Source: Desertimonas sp963733085
GTDB lineage: Bacteria; Actinomycetota; Acidimicrobiia; Acidimicrobiales; Ilumatobacteraceae
NCBI GenBank assembly: GCA_963733085.1
Contig: CAVTBY010000010.1
Location: forward strand, 434,001-498,000
DNA: 64,000 nt
Direction of reading: 5' to 3'
Part shown: in pieces, positions 1 through 9,376 of the stretch
Position numbering within the stretch: the first letter of the stretch is position 1
Layout of the letters: the number at the start of each line of letters is the position of its first letter
Notes under the pieces: generated by a model
Told to the model about the DNA's origin: nothing
Databases searched by the model: none
Seen by the model: the letters and a program-made list of their open reading frames with translations, nothing else
Made by a program: the position numbers and the translations under genes

Positions 1-705
1 CGGGCCCTGCAGTGTGTCCGTCATCATGCGAAACAGAAATCCGATACCGACGGGCGTGATCATCATCGGTAACAAGAAGACGACCCGAAAGAAGCGCTTT
101 CCCCGAAGCGGCTGGGTGACGAGCAACGCCAGGCCGAGTCCGAGCAGGTACTGGACAACGACGCCAACGAAGGCAAAGGTCATCGTCACAACGAGCGTGC
201 CGGGTAGGCCACCGCTCACATGCGTCATGATCACGAGCCAGATCAACCCGAACGCGATCAGCGCAGTCAGGACTCGGAGGAACGTGCCGATCAGCCGGAA
301 TCCATTGCTCATCACGGACCGGACGACCCAGTAGATCAACGCGCACGTGATGAGGGTCAAGGCGAACTGCGTGGCCAAGCGGTACTCGCCAAAACGTCCG
401 AGAAACTGCCGCTGCGTACTGCCGGACAACAACTTCCGATAGTTGTCCAGGCCGACATAGGTGATTTCGAACCCATCGCGCACGAGCCGAACGCTCGACA
501 ACGAGAGATACAGCGAAACGACCAGCGGGAAGACTGAGAGGAAGAGAACGATCCCGATCGCCGGCAAGAGGTAGAGGTTCTTCGGGGAAGCCTCCAACCA
601 TGCGTTGAGACGCGCCGTTATTCGCCGGCCCGTCGGGTTGTCACCGTCGGCCTGCTCGACCCCGTTTCCGGCGAGGGCTTCGTGCTTGCGTGCCGCGTCA
701 ACCAA
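1..705 (-). CDS. Sugar ABC transporter permease (MalF-type), 3' end outside window
   Basis: Inner-membrane permease of a CUT1-type carbohydrate ABC importer. Read on the minus strand, about 235 residues are present. A charged N-terminal cytoplasmic stretch is followed by a first membrane helix (LLPAIGIVLFLSVFPLVVSL), and further hydrophobic segments end with a run like MTFAFVGVVVQYLLGLGLAL; the protein is cut by the left edge of the window. The EAA loop that contacts the ATPase would lie beyond the edge. It follows the binding-protein gene on the same strand, as usual for binding protein-permease operons. The start is uncertain: TTG at 705 is the most upstream sensible codon, with no clear ribosome site. 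The sugar is not shown directly; the adjacent fuconate dehydratase suggests L-fucose or a related sugar. Confidence 0.8.
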   Translation of the reverse strand, partial: MVDAARKHEALAGNGVEQADGDNPTGRRITARLNAWLEASPKNLYLLPAIGIVLFLSVFPLVVSLYLSLSSVRLVRDGFEITYVGLDNYRKLLSGSTQRQFLGRFGEYRLATQFALTLITCALIYWVVRSVMSNGFRLIGTFLRVLTALIAFGLIWLVIMTHVSGGLPGTLVVTMTFAFVGVVVQYLLGLGLALLVTQPLRGKRFFRVVFLLPMMITPVGIGFLFRMMTDTLQGP

Positions 706-727
706 CGTTTGCGATGTGGGGGGATGC

Positions 728-760
728 CCGAAGGGGGGCGCTCCGCGCTCCCCCCTTCGG
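728..760 (-). terminator. Strong hairpin between binding-protein and permease genes
   Basis: Perfect 11-bp inverted repeat (728-738 with 750-760) with a GC-rich loop that can pair further. It lies 15 bases after the binding-protein stop codon and before the permease. There is no T-run. Such stems in ABC operons usually give partial termination or mRNA protection, so that binding protein outnumbers permease; that role is inferred here. Confidence 0.6.
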
Positions 761-774
761 TTCTGGTCGAAGCA

Positions 775-2280
775 CTAGTCGCCGCCGCTGATCGTGCCCA
801 GCGTGCCGAGATAGGCGGCCAGCTGATCCTCGCGGCCCAATTCCTCGGTCACTTCCTCCCACTGGTCGAAGATCGTTTGGGCAGCTTCTTCCGGCGTGAA
901 CTCGCCCGCCAGGAACTGGCTGAGCACGGTGTCGAGAATCACCTGCTGGTAGCGGGCGTTCTGGGGGATGCGCAGGTCGAGCACCATGTTCGGGCTGTTC
1001 AGGCTGTCCTGGATGGCGCCGAGATAGTTCATCGCACCCTCCTCAGTGAACCCGGCTTCGAGCCACGGGTCCAAGTTCTCGAACTGCGATGTGCGGTAGG
1101 GGTTGTAGCCCGACGCCCCGATGGTGACGTCTTCGTTGGCCTGTGCCGGTTGGGACATGTACGACAGGAACGCGTACGCCGCGTCCTTGACCTCGTCAGA
1201 GGCGCCGGCGCTGATCCCACCGGACCACCCACCGAACGACGCGAACGGCGCATGGTTCACCCCGTCGACCGCGAGCGGGCAGGTCGTTTCATCGCACGGC
1301 ACCAGTTCGTTGGATTCCCGGTCGAGCACCTCGGTTGAACCCGGAGCAATGATCGCGCCGGTTCCCGTCTGCACCCGTTCGATCGATGCCTCAGGGTCGA
1401 TCGCCAGCGTCCCGATGTCGCCCCAGTCGAGTGTCAGCGCACAACGTCCGGCCTGCCACAACGAGCGCGTGTCGCCGACGTCGAGGGTCTGCTCGTTGGG
1501 CGGACCGAACTCATTGGTCGCCTGGTAGATCTCCAGGGCGCGGATGAAGCCTGGATTGGTCACCAGTGGCTCGAAGGTCTCGAGGTCGAAGAAGGCGCCT
1601 TGGGAGGTGCCCTCGGTCTGAATGAACGGCGCGGCGATCGACGTGATCCACCAGTACGCCTGGGCTCCCCGAACCTTGGAGATGCACGAGCCGAAGTCAC
1701 CTTCGCCGTCGTCGTTCATGTCGACGCCGTTGGCCGCTTCGGCGATGGCGAGGTAGTCATCCCAGGTCTGTGGTGGATCCATCCCGAGTTCTTCGAGCAC
1801 ATCGGTGCGGTAATAGACCATGTGAAAGTCACCGTCGAGGGGAATGGTGTACGTGCTTCCTTCAAACGTGGCGCTGAACTCGCGGAAGAACTGCCCGACA
1901 TCGTCCCATTCCAAGTCCGGGTCGTTGTTCACTCGGTCGGTGATGTCCTCGAGAATTCCGGCCGAGAGATAGTCGACCATCCACTGCGGCGCGAAGACGA
2001 AGGCGTCGTAACTGTTCGTGCCGCTCACCTGATCCGTGAGAATGCTCTGGAAGAGGTCGGCAAACGGGACCGTGACAACATTGATCTGCGCACCGGTCAG
2101 TTCGTTGAAGTCTGGTGCCCGCCGCAGGAGCGGTTCTGCAATCTGCGGGCCGGTGAACGTCACGATGTTGACCTCGACGCCATCAAACTCGCCGCCACCC
2201 TGGGCAGATGCAACGGCACCCACGCCCGAGACGACCAGGGCCAGGACGCTGCCGAAAGCCAGGGATTTCTTGATCTTCAT
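775..2280 (-). CDS. Extracellular sugar-binding protein of ABC importer
   Basis: Secreted solute-binding protein (family 1) of 501 residues that should capture a sugar outside the cell and deliver it to the permease downstream. The N-terminus MKIKKSLAFGSVLALVVSG is a Sec signal peptide ending near VASA-QG; no lipobox cysteine is visible. The body has typical features such as FTGPQIAEPLLRRAPDF, a DGDFHMVYYRTDVLEELG hinge region and PQTWDDYLAIAEA. The ATG at 2280 is preceded by AAGGAG at a good distance. In the raw sequence this frame is joined to the upstream fuconate dehydratase without a stop, but that is due to a one-base deletion upstream (see that gene); I treat it as a separate gene. Substrate is not known, with fucose-like sugars suggested by context. 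Confidence 0.88.
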   Translation of the reverse strand: MKIKKSLAFGSVLALVVSGVGAVASAQGGGEFDGVEVNIVTFTGPQIAEPLLRRAPDFNELTGAQINVVTVPFADLFQSILTDQVSGTNSYDAFVFAPQWMVDYLSAGILEDITDRVNNDPDLEWDDVGQFFREFSATFEGSTYTIPLDGDFHMVYYRTDVLEELGMDPPQTWDDYLAIAEAANGVDMNDDGEGDFGSCISKVRGAQAYWWITSIAAPFIQTEGTSQGAFFDLETFEPLVTNPGFIRALEIYQATNEFGPPNEQTLDVGDTRSLWQAGRCALTLDWGDIGTLAIDPEASIERVQTGTGAIIAPGSTEVLDRESNELVPCDETTCPLAVDGVNHAPFASFGGWSGGISAGASDEVKDAAYAFLSYMSQPAQANEDVTIGASGYNPYRTSQFENLDPWLEAGFTEEGAMNYLGAIQDSLNSPNMVLDLRIPQNARYQQVILDTVLSQFLAGEFTPEEAAQTIFDQWEEVTEELGREDQLAAYLGTLGTISGGD

Positions 2281-2344
2281 GGAGATGCTCCTTGCTCGTT
2301 GGTTCCGTCGATGCAGATCTCGTGCTTGTCGAACTTCGTTTCCT

Positions 2345-3651
2345 TCATCGCTGCGCCATTGGTGCCCAAGCCGCGCCGTCGGGTAGCTGTAGCGGAGACG
2401 ATCGGCGGCGACCATTTCCGCGGACATTCCTGGGCGAGTCGGCGCGTGATAGCGCCCGCCGACAAGGCGCACGGGATCGACGAAGTGCTCGTGCAGGTGG
2501 TCGACGTACTCGATCCAGCGGCCTTCCATCGAGCCGGCGATCCCGATGAAGTCGAACATCGCCAGGTGCTGGACAAGCTCGCACAGTCCGACCCCGCCGG
2601 CGTGTGGACAAACTGGCCGGCCGTAACTCGCGGCCAGCAGCATGATGGCCAGGTTCTCGTTGACCCCGCCGACCCGAGCCGCGTCGACTTGGACGACGTC
2701 GATAGCGTCCGCCTGCAAGAACTGCTTGAACATCACCCGGTTGGCGCAGTGCTCCCCCGTGGCGATCGGGATCGGCGTCACTTCGTCGCGGATGCGTCGA
2801 TGGCCCAGCACGTCATCGGGGTGAGTGGGTTCCTCGACCCATGCCAGGCGGGCAGGCTCGAGGGCGTTGATCCACGCTCCAGCCTCGTGCGCCATCCACA
2901 CCTGGTTGGCGTCGACAGCTAGCCCAACGGAGTCGCCGATCGCTTCGCGAGCGATCCTGGTGCGGCGCAGGTCGTCATCGAGATCAGCACCGACCTTGAG
3001 CTTGATCTGGCGGAACCCGTCGGCGACCGCCTGTTTGGCCAGCCTGATCATCTTCTCGTCGGTGTAGCCGAGCCAACCCGGGGTCGTCGTGTAGGCCGGG
3101 TACCCGTCGCGCAACAGGACTTCGATTCGCTCGGTTCGTGTGTCGACGTGCTCACGCAGAATCGACAACGCGTCGTCAGGGGTGATGGCGTCCTCGATGT
3201 GATCGAAGGGCACCGCCTCGACGAGCTCAACGGGATCCATCTCGGCGAGGACGAGCCACAACGGCTTACCGGCAACTCGCGCGCGCAGGTCCCACACGGC
3301 GTTGAGCAGCGCCCCAGCCGCCATGTGGACCACTCCTTTCTCAGGCCCGAGCCAGCGAAACTGCGAGTCGCCTACGGTCGCCGACCACAACTGCCCCGGG
3401 CTGGCGATGACGGACTCGACGGAACGGCCGATCACGACGTCGGCGACGGCGTCGATCGCCAGCCGCTGGATCTCGTTACCGCGCCCGAGCGTGAACGCGA
3501 AGGAGTGGCCGGCCAGCCGATCCTCGTCGGTACGTAGCACGAGGTATGCAGCCGAATAGTCCGGGTCCGGATTCATCGCGTCCGAACCGTCCAGCGACGC
3601 CGACGTCGGGAACCGAACATCGAACGTGTCGATCCCAATGATCGTGGCCAT
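2345..3651 (-). CDS. L-fuconate dehydratase (enolase superfamily), 1-base deletion near 3' end
   Basis: Dehydrates L-fuconate to 2-keto-3-deoxy-L-fuconate in non-phosphorylative fucose catabolism. Enolase-superfamily hallmarks are present: the KLKVG lysines, VDANQ metal aspartate, VEEPTHPDD glutamate, ATGEH glutamate and PHAGG histidine. The segment EYVDHLHEHFVDPV is typical of the FucD subgroup. After YSYP the family C-terminus (DGAAW...) appears one frame away: a missing C in the run at 2381-2383 would restore YSYPDGAAWAPMAQR and a TGA at 2345. Uncorrected, the frame runs on into the sugar-binding protein and gives a false 958-residue fusion. Length 1307 bp is one short of a codon multiple, as expected. 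Start ATG has GGGGGAG just upstream. The binding protein follows after about 65 bases, so uptake and catabolism are probably co-transcribed. Confidence 0.88.
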
Positions 3652-3858
3652 GCTCCCCCTTGGCTCAGCCCCCGCCGTGATCGTAGCCCAAACACCCGAT
3701 GTCTGTCACCACTTGGCCTCAACTATTGGGGGCGCCTTCCCCTTCAGCGCCGAAGAAGGCTCTGAGACATCCGATGTGGGCGGCCGCCGACGCCCTTGGA
3801 GTGTTTACTGTCTTTGGTCGATTTGGCGCCAGCAACGTCGTCACAGGTGCCAAGAAGT

Positions 3859-4977
3859 TCAGGCCTCGGGTGGGCTGGAGGCGTGGCGCCAGTAGGCGAC
3901 GAGCGACACCTGCTCGCGGGTGAGCCCGACGTCGCCACGCACGTAGCGGCGAACCGAGGTCATCGCCCGGCTCTCGCCGCCACCCCACACGTACGGTGTG
4001 CCGCCGGGCCACGGCATCGCCCGCACGGCGTCGGCGAGCAACGTGGTCGTCCCCGCCGGCGCTCCGTTGCGATACAACCACGTGACATCGACTCCGGACG
4101 ACGCCGGCAGTTCCTGCTGCTCGGTTTCGTCGGCTACCTCGGCGAAGACCCGGGCGACGCCGCCGCCGGGCAACGACTCCAGGATCGCTGCGACGGCGGG
4201 CAGGCCGGTCTCGTCGACGACAAGGAGATGCCAGTCAGTGTTCGCCGGAGGGTGATACGCCGTGCGCGGCCCCCACAGTGCCACCGGGTCGCCAGGCGCC
4301 GCCCGATCGACCCACGCCGATGCCGGTCCCTCGTCGCCGTGGCGCACCATCAGCATCGTCACCTCGCGGCGGGCAGCGTCCCACCGGCGAACTGTGTAGT
4401 ACGCGCCAACCGGGCGGTCGTGTTCGGGCATCTGTTCATAGCCCTCCCACGTGAACGTTTGGTCGATCGTCAAGCGCGTCCGCCCGGGTGGGGGCAGCAA
4501 CACGTACACGAACGTGTCCGGTGCGGTCGGCACGAATCGGCCGAGATCGTCGCCAGCGACGACCACCTGGCGGAGGTGCGAATGCACATCGGTCACGGAC
4601 ACGACCTCGGCGAGGAACGTTCCGACCGCCGACATCTCGGCGGCCTCGCGCTCGGCGCTCGTCGTACCGCCCTCCCCGGACTCGGTCCGGGCCCGGGTGA
4701 TCAGGCCGAAGAGAGCATCCTGCAGCTCGAAAGGGCTTTCGATCGGCGCGGCGAAGTCGACGCGCCCCGACTGTTCGCCGCCGGCGAGGTCGACGGCGAC
4801 GGTCACGCCGCGACGGTCGATCGCCGTGATCCGCGCCGTTCGCGCTGCGGGGTGTCCGCCGAGGACCCGGGCGACGAACACCACGGCATCCTCGAAGTCG
4901 TCGTTCATGCGGGCGAGGATTTCCGGCTGGATCGCCGCCAGGGTGGCGGAGAACCCCTCGTCGGCGGCGAGGCTCAC
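3859..4977 (-). CDS. Siderophore-interacting protein with N-terminal DUF2470-like domain
   Basis: Predicted cytoplasmic flavoprotein that reduces ferric siderophores to release iron (SIP/ViuB family). Residues about 1-110 resemble the DUF2470 domain (MNDDFEDAVVFVARVLGG). The FAD-binding barrel follows from about 115, with VGAYYTVRRWD corresponding to the RxYTxR flavin motif, then the NAD(P)H-type domain ending in VWGGGESRAM and SLVAYWRHA, typical of SIPs. 372 residues is long for a SIP because of the extra N-terminal domain. The start is GTG at 4977 with GAGG upstream. It lies 53 bases downstream of a YdeP-type oxidoreductase on the same strand. A weak IdeR-like sequence lies just upstream, which would fit iron control. 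Confidence 0.88.
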   Translation of the reverse strand: MSLAADEGFSATLAAIQPEILARMNDDFEDAVVFVARVLGGHPAARTARITAIDRRGVTVAVDLAGGEQSGRVDFAAPIESPFELQDALFGLITRARTESGEGGTTSAEREAAEMSAVGTFLAEVVSVTDVHSHLRQVVVAGDDLGRFVPTAPDTFVYVLLPPPGRTRLTIDQTFTWEGYEQMPEHDRPVGAYYTVRRWDAARREVTMLMVRHGDEGPASAWVDRAAPGDPVALWGPRTAYHPPANTDWHLLVVDETGLPAVAAILESLPGGGVARVFAEVADETEQQELPASSGVDVTWLYRNGAPAGTTTLLADAVRAMPWPGGTPYVWGGGESRAMTSVRRYVRGDVGLTREQVSLVAYWRHASSPPEA

Positions 4978-5016
4978 GATGCCTCGATCGGTGTGTTGTA
5001 AGGGAGACCTATCACA

Positions 5017-5035
5017 GAGGGAAAGGTACCCTAAC
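5017..5035 (-). promoter_or_regulatory. Possible IdeR/DtxR-like iron box upstream of SIP gene
   Basis: Minus-strand TTAGGGTACCTTTCC followed by CTC matches about 12 of 19 positions of the actinobacterial iron-box consensus, strongest in the TTAGG half. It overlaps the stop codon of the upstream gene and sits about 40 bases before the SIP start. The match is partial, so this is only a candidate. Confidence 0.28.
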
Positions 5036-7316
5036 CACCGTCCCCTCTGGCAACCGGCTCGAGCCGCACGACGACCCCCTTGGACGTCGGGGTGCGGCTG
5101 CCCTCGGCAACGCTGTCGAGGGGGACGAGCACGTTGGCCTCGGGGAAGTACGCCGCGCAGCTACCCGGCGCCGTCGGATAGGCGACGACGCGGAAGGCGT
5201 CGGCTCGGCGCTCGACACCGTCGCTCCATTCGCTGACGATGTCGACGACGTCGCCGTCGTGCAGTCCGAGGCCGGCGACGTCGGCGGGGCTCACGAACAC
5301 CACTCGGCGGCCGCCGGACACGCCCCGGTAGCGATCGTCGAGTCCATAGATCGTCGTGTTGAACTGGTCGTGAGATCGCACCGTTTGCAGGAGTAACCGC
5401 CCGGGCGGAACAACGACGGGCTCGAAGTGGTTCACCGACAGGCGAGCCCGACCCGACTCCGTCGGGAACGTGGTGCTGTCACGGGGAGGGTTGGGCAACG
5501 CGAAGCCTCCGGGGCGTCGCACCCGACTGTTGAACTCGGCGAACCCGGGGATCGTCGCGGCGATGTGCTCGCGAACGCGGTCGTAGTCGGCAGCCACCGC
5601 CTGCCAGTCGATCGGTCGGGCACCCAGCGCTGCGGCGGCGAGGGCGCAGACGATGTCAACCTCGCTGCGCAGCTGTGGCGACGCTGGTTCGTTGCCGCCA
5701 TGGCTGGCATGGACGATTCCCATCGAGTCTTCGACGGTGACGAAGCGGTCGCCAGCCGGCCCACGATCGGTTTCGGTACGCCCGAGGCACGGAAGGATCA
5801 GCGCCTCGGCGCCGCAGCGCACGTGGGAGCGATTGAGCTTCGTCGATACCTGGACCGTCAGAGCGCAGCGTTGCAGCGCAGCCGCGGTGACGGCGGTATC
5901 CGGCGTCGCCGCGGCGAAGTTGCCACCGAGGCCGACGAACACGTCGACCGCTCCGGCGGCCATCGCCTCGATCGTGGCGACGGTGTCATACCCGTGGTGG
6001 CGTGGCGGGTCGAACGAGAACCTCACCGCCAGAGCGTCGAGCAATGCATCGGTCGGCCGTTCGACGATGCCCATCGTGCGGTCGCCCTGGACGTTGCTGT
6101 GGCCGCGAACCGGACACAGCCCGGCGCCACGACGACCGATCGCACCACGCAACAAGATCGTGTTGACGATCTCGCGGATCGTCGCCACGGCCTGCCGATG
6201 CTGCGTGAGGCCCATCGCCCAGCACACGACGATCCGCGTCGCCGCGGCAACACGATCCGCAAGCGCCTCGGCGACGGTGACGTCGAGGCCGGTGGCGGCC
6301 AGCAGGGCCGCATCGTCGGCCGCGTCGAGGTGGGCGACGAGCTCGGCGAAGCCCTCACAATGTTCGTCGATGAATCGCTGATCGACATCGCCACGTGCCA
6401 GGAGACGACGGTTGAGCCACTGGAACAGGGCGAGGTCGGCGGCGACGGCGACCGGCACGTGCAGGTCGGCGAGCGCCGTGCCGTGGCCGACCACGCCGCG
6501 GAGGCGCTTCGGATTGTGGAAGGCGATCAAGCCGGCCTCCGGCAGCGGGTTGATCGAGACGATCGCGGCCCCGTTGCGCTTGGCCTGCTCGAGGGCACCG
6601 AGCATGCGCGGATGATTGGTCCCCGGGTTCTGGCCGGCGACGAGGATCAGCTCTGCGGCGTGGATGTCGTCGAGCGTGACGGTTCCCTTGCCGATGCCGA
6701 TTGTCTGGCCGAGCGCGAAGCCGCTCGACTCGTGACACATGTTCGAGCAGTCGGGAAGATTGTTCGTACCAAACGAGCGGGCGAACAACTGGTACAGGAA
6801 GGCAGCCTCGTTGCTCGTCCGCCCGGACGTGTAGAAGACGGCACGATCCGGCGACGTCAGCGACCGCAGGTGATCGGCGATCAGGGAGATGGCGGCAGAC
6901 CAGGGGATCGGCCGGTAGTGGCCGTCGCCCGCCGCTCGGTGCATCGGCTCGGTGAGGCGGCCTTGCTGACCGAGCCAGTGGTCAGAACGATCAGCGAGGT
7001 CGTCGATCGAGTGGGCGGCGAAGAAGTCGGCAGTGACCCGGCGATCGGTCGCCTCCTCGGCGACTGCCTTGGCACCGTTCTCGCAGAACTCCAGCCGCGA
7101 TGTGTCGTGCGGCTCCGGCCAAGCGCACCCCGGACAGTCGAAACCGTCGAATTGGTTGACCCGCAGCATCGTGCGGGCGGCCTTGCGGACGCCGAGCTGG
7201 TCGTTGAGGGCGCGGACCGATGCCAGGACCCCGGGGAGCCCGGCCGCCCATCGCTTCGGCGATCCGACGGCGAGCCGACCTTCCTCAGCGTCGTCCGGCG
7301 GCGCGGCCTTGGCCAT
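5031..7316 (-). CDS. FdhF/YdeP-type molybdopterin oxidoreductase
   Basis: Molybdopterin-guanine-dinucleotide oxidoreductase of the YdeP branch, 761 residues, cytoplasmic (no Tat signal). An N-terminal CPGC pair replaces the four-cysteine cluster motif of formate dehydrogenases. The molybdopterin domain contains YTSGRTSNEAAFLYQLFAR, LPDCSNMCHESSG, GQNPGTNHPRML and GLCPVRGHSNVQGDRTMG. The C-terminal dinucleotide-binding domain starts near RLSVNHFEPV and includes TVRSHDQFNTTIYG. The true substrate of this family is unclear; E. coli YdeP is linked to acid resistance, and formate dehydrogenase function should not be assumed. It may be co-transcribed with the siderophore-interacting protein that follows. 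Confidence 0.9.
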   Translation of the reverse strand: MAKAAPPDDAEEGRLAVGSPKRWAAGLPGVLASVRALNDQLGVRKAARTMLRVNQFDGFDCPGCAWPEPHDTSRLEFCENGAKAVAEEATDRRVTADFFAAHSIDDLADRSDHWLGQQGRLTEPMHRAAGDGHYRPIPWSAAISLIADHLRSLTSPDRAVFYTSGRTSNEAAFLYQLFARSFGTNNLPDCSNMCHESSGFALGQTIGIGKGTVTLDDIHAAELILVAGQNPGTNHPRMLGALEQAKRNGAAIVSINPLPEAGLIAFHNPKRLRGVVGHGTALADLHVPVAVAADLALFQWLNRRLLARGDVDQRFIDEHCEGFAELVAHLDAADDAALLAATGLDVTVAEALADRVAAATRIVVCWAMGLTQHRQAVATIREIVNTILLRGAIGRRGAGLCPVRGHSNVQGDRTMGIVERPTDALLDALAVRFSFDPPRHHGYDTVATIEAMAAGAVDVFVGLGGNFAAATPDTAVTAAALQRCALTVQVSTKLNRSHVRCGAEALILPCLGRTETDRGPAGDRFVTVEDSMGIVHASHGGNEPASPQLRSEVDIVCALAAAALGARPIDWQAVAADYDRVREHIAATIPGFAEFNSRVRRPGGFALPNPPRDSTTFPTESGRARLSVNHFEPVVVPPGRLLLQTVRSHDQFNTTIYGLDDRYRGVSGGRRVVFVSPADVAGLGLHDGDVVDIVSEWSDGVERRADAFRVVAYPTAPGSCAAYFPEANVLVPLDSVAEGSRTPTSKGVVVRLEPVARGDGG

Positions 7317-7335
7317 GGCCTCAAGCTATAAGCAG

Positions 7336-7387
7336 CAACCGATGGGTGTTTACGGGACCGAATCGTCCCCTAAACACCCATCGGTCG
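7336..7387. repeat. Dispersed palindromic repeat, copy 1
   Basis: About 52 bp, nearly perfect palindrome: outer arms CCGATGGGTGTTTA and TAAACACCCATCGG, inner arms GGGAC and GTCCC around CGAATC. It lies between the divergent YdeP gene and the secreted-protein pair. Four related copies occur at 17198, 34729, 60722 and 60793. Confidence 0.85.
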
Positions 7388-7519
7388 CAGGTGATGGCAC
7401 GGAAACGAGATACGGGGAACCGTAGGCTTCGAAAGTTCGTCTATGCGACCAGCAGAGTTCGCCCGGGCATGGCCGGCGGCTTCTGGAGTCCGAGCATGCC
7501 AACGGAGGCGAGACAAACG

Positions 7520-9376
7520 ATGGGTAGGAACCTGGCCGTGGCGGGTGGCGTCACGGTGCTCGTTGCCGCGATCCCGTCGATGTTCGCCGCCGCCTCTGCG
7601 TCGCCCGGCCTGGGTACGACGACGACCACGACAACACCCGGCGGCGCGTCGACGACGACTCCTGGCGAGTTCGTGCTGCCGGCCGGATTCAAGTTCCTCA
7701 TCGACGACACGAATCGCATCACGGTCGCGGTCCCGGCGGAGTGGTCGGACACCAGCACGGCGATCGCCGACGTCGACGGGAACACCGTGCCGACGATCAG
7801 CGCGGCGACGGACCTCGGCGTCTTCAGCGACAGCTTCGATGCACCCGGCGTGCGCTACGGCGCGTTCGGCTTCACGGCCGAACCGCAGACACTGCTCGAT
7901 CGCTACGGGTACCCGAGCGATTGTGACGGCGAGTCCGTGGTCCCCTACGCCGATGGGGTGTTCACCGGGCTCTGGGGACAGTGGACCGGTTGCGGCGCGA
8001 CGGGCCAATCGGCCCGTCACATGATCGTCGCCAGCCCCGCCGATCACGCCTTCACGGCAGTCGTCGGAGTGCAGACCACCGGCCCGCAGGACCAACAAGC
8101 CCTCGACGTCGTGCTCCAGACGTTCAACGTGACGCCGACGGCGACGTGGCCGGTGTCCGGGCCGACGTCGACCTCGACGACTTCGGCGTCAACGGCTCCC
8201 ACGTCGACGCTTGCCATCCCGTCGACGACGCTCGCCGTTCCTCCGACGACGCTCGCCGTTCCATCGACGACCCCCGCGGTGCCGTCGACCGTGCCAGCGT
8301 CGTCGGCACCGGCCAGCACGTCCACCTCGCCCGCGACGACGGCGCCGGCATCCACGCTCCCGGCGCCGACGTCGACCGGGCTGCCGGCGATCGGGGTGCG
8401 TGTCGTCGACAACACGAACTTCCTCACCGTCACCGTCCCGGCCGACTGGGACGATCAGAGCGGCGACAGCGGTCGGCGTGACGACGGCAGCGATCGGCCG
8501 ACGATCACGGCCGCCCCGGACATCGCCCAATTCCTGGGCTCGTTCGAGGGCCCCGGCGTGCGCGTGCAGGCGCTGCCAGCCAGCACCGACCCGGCGGCCC
8601 TGCTGCAACGCTTCGCCTACCCGCGCTCGTGCACCGACGCCGGCATCACACCGTTCGACGACGGCCGCTTCACCGGCCACCGCCAGGCGTGGCTCAACTG
8701 CGAAGGCTCGACGACGCGAGTCGTGAATGTCGGCGCCCGGCCGATCGACGGCTCGTACACGATCTTCGTTCAGGTCCAGCAGACCACGCCGGACGATGCG
8801 GTCCTCAACCAGGTCCTCGGTTCCTTCGGATCCATCCCCGGAGCCGTCTACCCGTCATCGACCGTGGCCACACCGTTGGTCCCGAGCGGCCCGGTGCCGG
8901 CCGAGCTGCTCACCGCCCCGACGATCGAGATGACCGCGGTTGCCGACGACGACGGGCGGCTGTCGTTCTCGGTGCCCAGCACCTGGTCGGACACGGAGAT
9001 TCGGCCACAGATGAACGACGACGCCAGCGATCGACCTCGAGTTGCGGCGGCCCCCGTGCTGGACGAGTTCTACGTGGAATGGGCCGCCGCCGGGGTGCAG
9101 GTCGTCGCCTACCCGTACACCAGCGACCCGTCGACGCTGCTCAGCAATCTGTCCTTCGGCGATCGGTGTTCCGATGGTGGCGTGCAGTCGTTCGACAACG
9201 GCACGCTCACCGGACTGATGCAGACCTGGACGGCGTGCGGCGGTACGGTGTCGAGGGACGTGGTCCTCGCCGTGAGCCCGGCAGACCAGTCGGTGACCGT
9301 GTACGTCGAGATCCAGCTCCCCGACAACGACAACACTCCGTTGCAAGCCGTCCTCTCGTCGCTGCAGGTCGGATGA
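7520..9376 (+). CDS. Secreted protein A with three repeated (PsbP/Mog1-like?) domains
   Basis: Exported 618-residue protein of unknown function. The N-terminus (GRNLAVAGGVTVLVAAIPSM) is a signal peptide or anchor, followed by a T-rich stretch. Three copies of one domain of about 140 residues follow, each with a strand like ITVAVPAEWSD, a loop PTISAATDL, an APGV-type turn, a cysteine pair about 25 residues apart spanning PY.DG.FTG, and a closing D.VLQTF segment. A proline/threonine linker of 7-residue repeats separates domains 1 and 2. The VPxxW strand resembles the PsbP/Mog1-like alpha/beta sandwich seen at the ends of secreted actinobacterial proteases and kinases; that link is an inference. 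GGAGG precedes ATG 7520. Its stop overlaps the start of the paralogous next gene (ATGA), so the two are translationally coupled. Confidence 0.8.
   Translation: MGRNLAVAGGVTVLVAAIPSMFAAASASPGLGTTTTTTTPGGASTTTPGEFVLPAGFKFLIDDTNRITVAVPAEWSDTSTAIADVDGNTVPTISAATDLGVFSDSFDAPGVRYGAFGFTAEPQTLLDRYGYPSDCDGESVVPYADGVFTGLWGQWTGCGATGQSARHMIVASPADHAFTAVVGVQTTGPQDQQALDVVLQTFNVTPTATWPVSGPTSTSTTSASTAPTSTLAIPSTTLAVPPTTLAVPSTTPAVPSTVPASSAPASTSTSPATTAPASTLPAPTSTGLPAIGVRVVDNTNFLTVTVPADWDDQSGDSGRRDDGSDRPTITAAPDIAQFLGSFEGPGVRVQALPASTDPAALLQRFAYPRSCTDAGITPFDDGRFTGHRQAWLNCEGSTTRVVNVGARPIDGSYTIFVQVQQTTPDDAVLNQVLGSFGSIPGAVYPSSTVATPLVPSGPVPAELLTAPTIEMTAVADDDGRLSFSVPSTWSDTEIRPQMNDDASDRPRVAAAPVLDEFYVEWAAAGVQVVAYPYTSDPSTLLSNLSFGDRCSDGGVQSFDNGTLTGLMQTWTACGGTVSRDVVLAVSPADQSVTVYVEIQLPDNDNTPLQAVLSSLQVG
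8201..8296 (+). repeat. 21-bp tandem repeat encoding a Pro/Thr linker
   Basis: Four full units and a partial one, each 21 bp and in frame, encoding seven-residue units of the type STTLAVP. They form the flexible linker between domains 1 and 2 of secreted protein A. Repeats of this kind change length readily by slippage. Confidence 0.8.

Noticed and set aside
14..537. Open plus-strand frames at the left end
   Set aside because: They are shadows of the minus-strand permease, whose hydrophobic helices and ABC operon context are clear.
3790..3850. Possible degenerate copy of the dispersed palindrome (GTGTTTA near 3800, weak similarity after it)
   Set aside because: Only a few bases match and no palindrome is formed, so it is not counted as a sixth copy.
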